9,647 nt of DNA from Georgenia sp. Lineage in GTDB: Bacteria; Actinomycetota; Actinomycetes; Actinomycetales; Actinomycetaceae. Shown one piece after another: positions 6,346-9,647 of this stretch. The stretch covers positions 1 through 9,647 of the forward strand of contig DAHVRG010000216.1 of NCBI GenBank assembly GCA_027322565.1, read 5' to 3'. The stretch's first letter is position 1. The number at the start of each line of letters is the position of its first letter. The notes below the pieces were generated by a model. The model had not been told where the DNA came from. It made no database searches and saw only the letters and a program-made list of their open reading frames with translations. A program made the translations under genes and the position numbers.

Positions 6346-7341
6346 GTGGACATCGACGCCTTTGCCGCCGTGCACCGGCCCGAGTGGGACCGGCTGCGCG
6401 CGCTGTCCTCCCGCGGCCGGCTCACCGGCCCGGAGGCCGACGAGCTCGTCACCCTCTACCAGGCGACGGCCGGCCACCTTTCTGCGCTGCGCACGAAGGC
6501 CCCGGACCCGCTGCTCGTCACCGAGCTCTCCGACCTGCTCGCCACCGCCCGCGGCCGGATCGCCGGCACCCACGAGGCGAAGCTGTCCGACGTCTCCCGC
6601 TTCTTCCTCGTCTCCCTCCCCGCCGCGTTCTACCGGGTGCGGTGGTGGACGGTGTGGGTCGGTGTCGCCTTCGTCGCCCTCGCCACCGTCAGCGGCTGGT
6701 GGGTCGCGACGACGCCCGCGGCGCTCGCGTCGCTGGGCACGCCGTCCGAGCTCGAGGAGTACGCCGAGGAGGCCTTCGCCGCGTACTACTCCAACTACCC
6801 CGCCGGGGACTTCGCCGGGCAGGTGTGGACGAACAACGCGTGGATCGCGGCGCAGTGCATCGCCCTGGGGATCACCGGGGCCTTCCCGGTGTACGTGCTC
6901 GTGGCGAACGCGGTCGGCGTCGGCTCCGCCGGCGGGATCATGGCGGCCCACGGGCACCTCGAGGTGTTCTTCGGGCTCATCCTCCCGCACGGCCTCATGG
7001 AGCTCACGGCGATCTTCATCGCGGCCGGGGCCGGGCTCAAGCTCTTCTGGGCGTGGGTCTCACCCGGCCCGCGCACCCGCTCGCGTGCACTCGGCGAGGA
7101 GGGGCGTTCGCTGTTCGTCGTGGCTCTGGGGCTCGTCCTCGTGCTCGCCGTCTCCGGGCTCGTCGAGGGGTTCGTCACGCCGTCGGCGCTGCCGACGTGG
7201 GCGAAGATCACGATCGGCGCGCTCGTCCTGGCCGCCTACTGGGCCTACACGCTCGTGCTCGGACGCCGCGCCGCGCGGGCGGGGGAGACCGGTGACCTCG
7301 AGGAGGACCTCGCCGGGTACGCAGCGGCGCAGGCCGGGTAG
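6346..7341 (+). CDS. SpoIIM-family (stage II sporulation protein M/DUF95) membrane protein
   Basis: A 331-residue protein with a soluble helical N terminus (residues 1-95, including RPEWDRLRALSSRGRLTG), then about five membrane helices (near 100-121, 166-190, 205-240, 255-275 and 285-305) and an acidic C-terminal tail. Family hallmarks are visible: FAGQVWTNNAWIA with N163-N164 before the second helix, and LPHGLMELTAIFIAAGAGL with H215, G216 and E219. In Bacillus, SpoIIM works with SpoIID and SpoIIP in septal peptidoglycan hydrolysis during engulfment. In non-sporulating actinobacteria this family sits with RDD, MoxR and DUF58 genes and its role is unclear. The start is the GTG at 6346, which gives the normal N terminus; the open frame running back to 4762 is antisense to two genes. 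Its stop abuts the convergent ChbG-like stop with no bases between. Confidence 0.92.
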   Translation: MDIDAFAAVHRPEWDRLRALSSRGRLTGPEADELVTLYQATAGHLSALRTKAPDPLLVTELSDLLATARGRIAGTHEAKLSDVSRFFLVSLPAAFYRVRWWTVWVGVAFVALATVSGWWVATTPAALASLGTPSELEEYAEEAFAAYYSNYPAGDFAGQVWTNNAWIAAQCIALGITGAFPVYVLVANAVGVGSAGGIMAAHGHLEVFFGLILPHGLMELTAIFIAAGAGLKLFWAWVSPGPRTRSRALGEEGRSLFVVALGLVLVLAVSGLVEGFVTPSALPTWAKITIGALVLAAYWAYTLVLGRRAARAGETGDLEEDLAGYAAAQAG

Positions 7342-8184
7342 TCACCAGGCGGGGACGATGGAGATCCGCTCGCGGTGCAGCTCCCGGTGGAGGACCGGGT
7401 CGCGCAGCAGCCGCAGCTCCCACATCCGCTTGCGGCCGTCGCTCGGCAGCATCCGCGTGGCGGCAGCGCGCGGTGCGGGATGGACCATGAGCTCGGAGGT
7501 CCCCGGCGGCAAGCCACGGAGCTGGCCGATGACCTCCGCCCGCAGCTGGGCGTAGGTGAGCACCATCCGGCCGGGCAGCCAGGCGCTGATGAGCGTCTCG
7601 GGAAGCGCCACCCCGCGTTCGTCGGCGAGCCCGACCGCGCGGCGGTGGGCGCCGCGCAGGCCGCGGACGGTGAGCTGGAGCACGGTGAGCAGCTTGCGCG
7701 GCAGACGGAACGCGAGGTCGTGGGCGGCGCAGAAGTCGACGGCGAGGTCCGCGAGGGAGCGCCCCTGGAACCCGTAGAGGGTGCCCGCGTGCGAGTCGAG
7801 CCCCGTCGGCCGCAGCCCGAGCCGGGCCATCCAGTCGAGCTGGGCGTGCAGCTCGCGCGCGACGTCGGCGGCGTCGACCCGGTGCTCCACCCCCGCGGGC
7901 GAGACGGGCAGGGTGCCGTCCTCGTCGGTGAGGGAGACGACGTCGGTGCCGAGCGGCCGCCAGCCGGCCCACTCCCACTCCCGGCCGCTCGACAGCGCGA
8001 AGTGGAGGCGGGGTGCGCCGAGCCCGGCCGCCTTGAGGCGGTCGACGGCGTCGCCCGCGGCCGGGGCGACCGGGATGAGCGTGGTCGCCGAGACGAGGCC
8101 GTCCCGCATGAGCTCGACGATCGCCTCGTTGGTCGCGGCGTCCACGCCCAGGTCGTCAGCGGTGATGACGAGCCTGCGTTCCAT
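7342..8184 (-). CDS. ChbG/YdjC (HpnK) family carbohydrate deacetylase-like protein
   Basis: A 280-residue cytosolic protein. The N-terminal ITADDLGVDAATNEAIVELM (D10, D11) is the family's metal-binding TADDxG motif, followed by LHFALSS (H61) and GLDSHAGTLYG (D130, H132), giving the Asp/His/His metal site. The end has ELMVHPAPRA and a typical closing segment with WELRLLRDP. Characterised members remove acetyl groups from N-acetylated sugars such as chitooligosaccharides, or from hopanoid-linked N-acetylglucosamine; the substrate here is unknown. The usual DSHxHxH is reduced to DSHAGTL, keeping only the first His. The ATG at 8182-8184 gives the canonical N terminus with a modest GAGGTG about 5 nt upstream; the frame is open further upstream, antisense-like and without family match. 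It is on the same strand as DUF58 but separated by about 200 nt with a hairpin, so it is probably a separate unit. Confidence is high for family, low for substrate. Confidence 0.87.
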   Translation of the reverse strand: MERRLVITADDLGVDAATNEAIVELMRDGLVSATTLIPVAPAAGDAVDRLKAAGLGAPRLHFALSSGREWEWAGWRPLGTDVVSLTDEDGTLPVSPAGVEHRVDAADVARELHAQLDWMARLGLRPTGLDSHAGTLYGFQGRSLADLAVDFCAAHDLAFRLPRKLLTVLQLTVRGLRGAHRRAVGLADERGVALPETLISAWLPGRMVLTYAQLRAEVIGQLRGLPPGTSELMVHPAPRAAATRMLPSDGRKRMWELRLLRDPVLHRELHRERISIVPAW

Positions 8185-8242
8185 GCGTACACCTCGGTAG
8201 TCAGCGGGCGGGAGGACCGGGGGGTCCCGGCCGCCTCCCGCC

Positions 8243-8248
8243 AGGGTA
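8243..8248 (-). promoter_or_regulatory. Candidate -10 element for the ChbG-like gene
   Basis: TACCCT on the minus strand, the same hexamer as before the RDD gene, lies 58 nt before the ATG at 8184 and would give a leader of about 50 nt containing the GAGGTG site. No clear -35 was seen, so this is a weak call. Apart from this and the hairpin at 8294-8360, the 8185-8381 spacer shows no other feature and no small gene that could be supported. Confidence 0.3.
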
Positions 8249-8293
8249 CGTCCGGTGGCGGCCGGCCGCGTGCCGAGCCGGGCACCGCGCGGA

Positions 8294-8360
8294 TGGGTCG
8301 GCCCTTCGGCTCCGCCTCGCCTGCCGGCGGGGGCGGAACATGACCGAGAAGGGCGACCCA
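8294..8360 (-). terminator. Long imperfect hairpin between DUF58 and the ChbG-like gene
   Basis: Outer arms TGGGTCGGCCCTTCGG (8294-8309) and, as its reverse complement, 8344-8360 pair over about 15 positions with small bulges. A second stem lies inside: TCCGCC (8311-8316) with GGCGGA (8332-8337), then CGCC (8318-8321) with GGCG (8326-8329) around a TGCC loop. It follows the DUF58 stop at 8382 on the minus strand. There is no U-run, so it is terminator-like rather than canonical; it could instead be an mRNA stabiliser or attenuator. Confidence 0.45.
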
Positions 8361-8381
8361 CGGGTGTCGCACGGGCGCGGC

Positions 8382-9647
8382 TCAGAGCCGCCCGGCCGCC
8401 TTGAGCGCCAGGTAGGTGTCTGCAAGAGCCGGCGGCAGGTCGTCCGGCGGCGCCTCGACCACCTCCACGCCGTGCCGCCGCAGCCGCATCGCGGCCGCGG
8501 CGCGCTCGAGGGCCGCACGCTCGGCGGCCGCTGCGTCGAAGATGTCCTCGCTCGTCGTCCGGCGGGTGCGGATCTCCTCCGCCTCGGGGTCGGCGGCCGA
8601 GGCGAGCACCACCTGGTGGTCGCGGGTCAGCGCACCGACGACGGGCAGCAGGTCGGACATCACCGCCGCCGTGTCCAGCGCGGTGAGCAGCACGACGAGG
8701 GCACGCTGGGAGAGGGAGTCCCGCACCACCTGGGTCACCGTGGGCCAGCTCGCCTGCACGAACGAGGCCTCGACCTGGGACAGCCCCTCGGCGAGCGTCG
8801 ACATGAGCCGCGGGCCCTGGACCCCGGAGACCCGCGCCCGGACCGTGGAGTCGACGGCGACGACGTCGACCCGGTCCCCCGCCCGGGAGGCCAGCGCCGC
8901 GAGCAGCAGCGCCGCCTCGATCTGCGCCTCGAGCCGCGGGGAGTCCCCGAGCCGCGCCGCGGAGAGCCGGGAGGAGTCGACGACGATGAACACCCGCCGG
9001 TCCCGTTCGGGACGCCACGTGCGCACGACGACGTCGCCGCCGCGGGCGGTGGCGCGCCAGTCGATCGCGCGCACGTCGTCGCCGATGACGTACTCGCGCA
9101 GCGAGTCGAACTCCGTGCCCTCACCGCGCACCTGGACCGCGGCACGGCCGTCCATCTCGCGCAGCCGCGCGAGCCGCGAGGGCAGGTGACGGCGGGAGGT
9201 GAAGGCGGGCAGCACTCGGAGGCGTGCCGGCGCGGGCAGCGACCGCTGGCGCGCGGCCAGCCCGAGCGGGCCATGGCAGCGCAGCGTGACGAGGTCCGCC
9301 TCGCGGTCGCCGCGGCGCGTGGGGCGCAGCGTGGTGCGGACGCGTCGTGCCTCACCGCCCGGCACGGTGACCCGGTGCCGGTTGTGCTCCGCACCCGCCG
9401 AGGGGACCCAGGCGTCGCGCACGAGCAGCCGCGCCGTCCGGCGGCCGGTGTTCGTCACGGTCAGCGTGGACGTCGTCGGCTCGCCCAGCCGCACCGAGTG
9501 GGGCACCTGGCGCTCGGGCCGCAGCGCTCGCGGGGAGGCCGCGAGCAGGAGGTCGGCGGCGACCCCGAGGACGAGGAGGGCCGTCCAGGCGAGGACGGTC
9601 GTCGTCCGCGGGACGAGGAGGGCCGGGACGACGCCGACCGCGGCGAC
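8382..9647 (-). CDS. DUF58 family protein with VWA-like domain (partial, first residues off window)
   Basis: 421 residues are visible; the frame is open to the right edge. It starts within the first membrane segments (VVPALLVPR, then VLAWTALLVLGVAADLLLAASPR), followed by RLGEPTTSTLTVTNTGRR, a beta-rich domain, then the DUF58 core: FDSLREYVIGDDVRAIDWRA (GDD near residue 190) and a VWA-like beta strand VFIVVDSSRLS with D224, S225 and S226, reminiscent of a MIDAS start. Homologues begin about ten residues earlier, so little is missing. The GTG at 9504-9506 would remove the membrane segments and is not the start. DUF58 proteins are usually encoded next to a MoxR AAA+ ATPase and are thought to work with it in metal insertion or complex assembly at the membrane; MoxR is expected just off the right edge. 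The soluble C terminus ends in an Ala/Arg-rich helix. Confidence 0.9.
   Translation of the reverse strand, partial: VAAVGVVPALLVPRTTTVLAWTALLVLGVAADLLLAASPRALRPERQVPHSVRLGEPTTSTLTVTNTGRRTARLLVRDAWVPSAGAEHNRHRVTVPGGEARRVRTTLRPTRRGDREADLVTLRCHGPLGLAARQRSLPAPARLRVLPAFTSRRHLPSRLARLREMDGRAAVQVRGEGTEFDSLREYVIGDDVRAIDWRATARGGDVVVRTWRPERDRRVFIVVDSSRLSAARLGDSPRLEAQIEAALLLAALASRAGDRVDVVAVDSTVRARVSGVQGPRLMSTLAEGLSQVEASFVQASWPTVTQVVRDSLSQRALVVLLTALDTAAVMSDLLPVVGALTRDHQVVLASAADPEAEEIRTRRTTSEDIFDAAAAERAALERAAAAMRLRRHGVEVVEAPPDDLPPALADTYLALKAAGRL

Noticed and set aside
6328..6990. Upstream extension of the RDD frame on the minus strand
   Set aside because: It runs antisense through SpoIIM and is acidic, low complexity; the RDD protein starts naturally at 6327.
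8185..9018. Upstream extension of the ChbG-like frame on the minus strand
   Set aside because: It overlaps DUF58 in another frame and has Ala/Arg/Gly-rich composition; TADDLG homology starts just after 8184.
8416..9189. Plus-strand 257-codon Ser/Arg-rich open frame
   Set aside because: Shadow of DUF58 in the opposite strand; Ser/Arg/Thr bias and no recognisable motif.

Overview
The window is very GC-rich, with G or C at almost every third codon position, short gene gaps, weak or absent Shine-Dalgarno sequences at several starts and TANNNT-type -10 elements. Together with the protein families (SpoIIM, RDD, DUF58, and a NirK fused to membrane and cupredoxin domains) this points to an actinomycete chromosome. 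A Micrococcales-type organism is plausible, but that level is inference. No rRNA, tRNA, transposase or CRISPR array was found.

Left part (1-4329, plus strand): a likely three-gene nitrite/nitric oxide operon. It has the C-terminal part of a Cys-rich transcriptional regulator, an NnrS-like polytopic membrane protein whose start overlaps the regulator stop by 8 nt, and a large fusion of about 13 membrane helices, a blue-copper cupredoxin and a copper nitrite reductase with every catalytic ligand visible. The reductase would make NO from nitrite outside the membrane, the cupredoxin would be its tethered electron donor, and the NnrS-like protein and regulator are plausible NO-tolerance and NO-sensing partners. 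Two arrays of one 18-nt repeat, in opposite orientations, flank the regulator end and the NnrS-like gene. The repeats are translated in frame into the linker of one protein and the tail of the other. A G-quadruplex-type G-run motif lies between the NnrS-like and NirK genes.

Middle part (4339-7341): an APH-type phosphotransferase (minus strand, convergent with the nirK fusion, 9 nt gap) and an RDD-family membrane protein (minus), then a SpoIIM-family membrane protein (plus). The RDD and SpoIIM genes diverge from start codons only 18 nt apart, with overlapping -10-like elements, so both transcripts are probably leaderless.

Right part (7342-9647, minus strand): a ChbG/YdjC-type deacetylase-like protein whose stop abuts the SpoIIM stop with no gap, an approximately 200 nt spacer with a long imperfect hairpin, and a DUF58 protein that lacks only its first few residues at the window edge. 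RDD, SpoIIM and DUF58 commonly sit together in actinobacteria with MoxR ATPase and DUF4129-type genes, so the rest of that cluster is expected just beyond the right edge.
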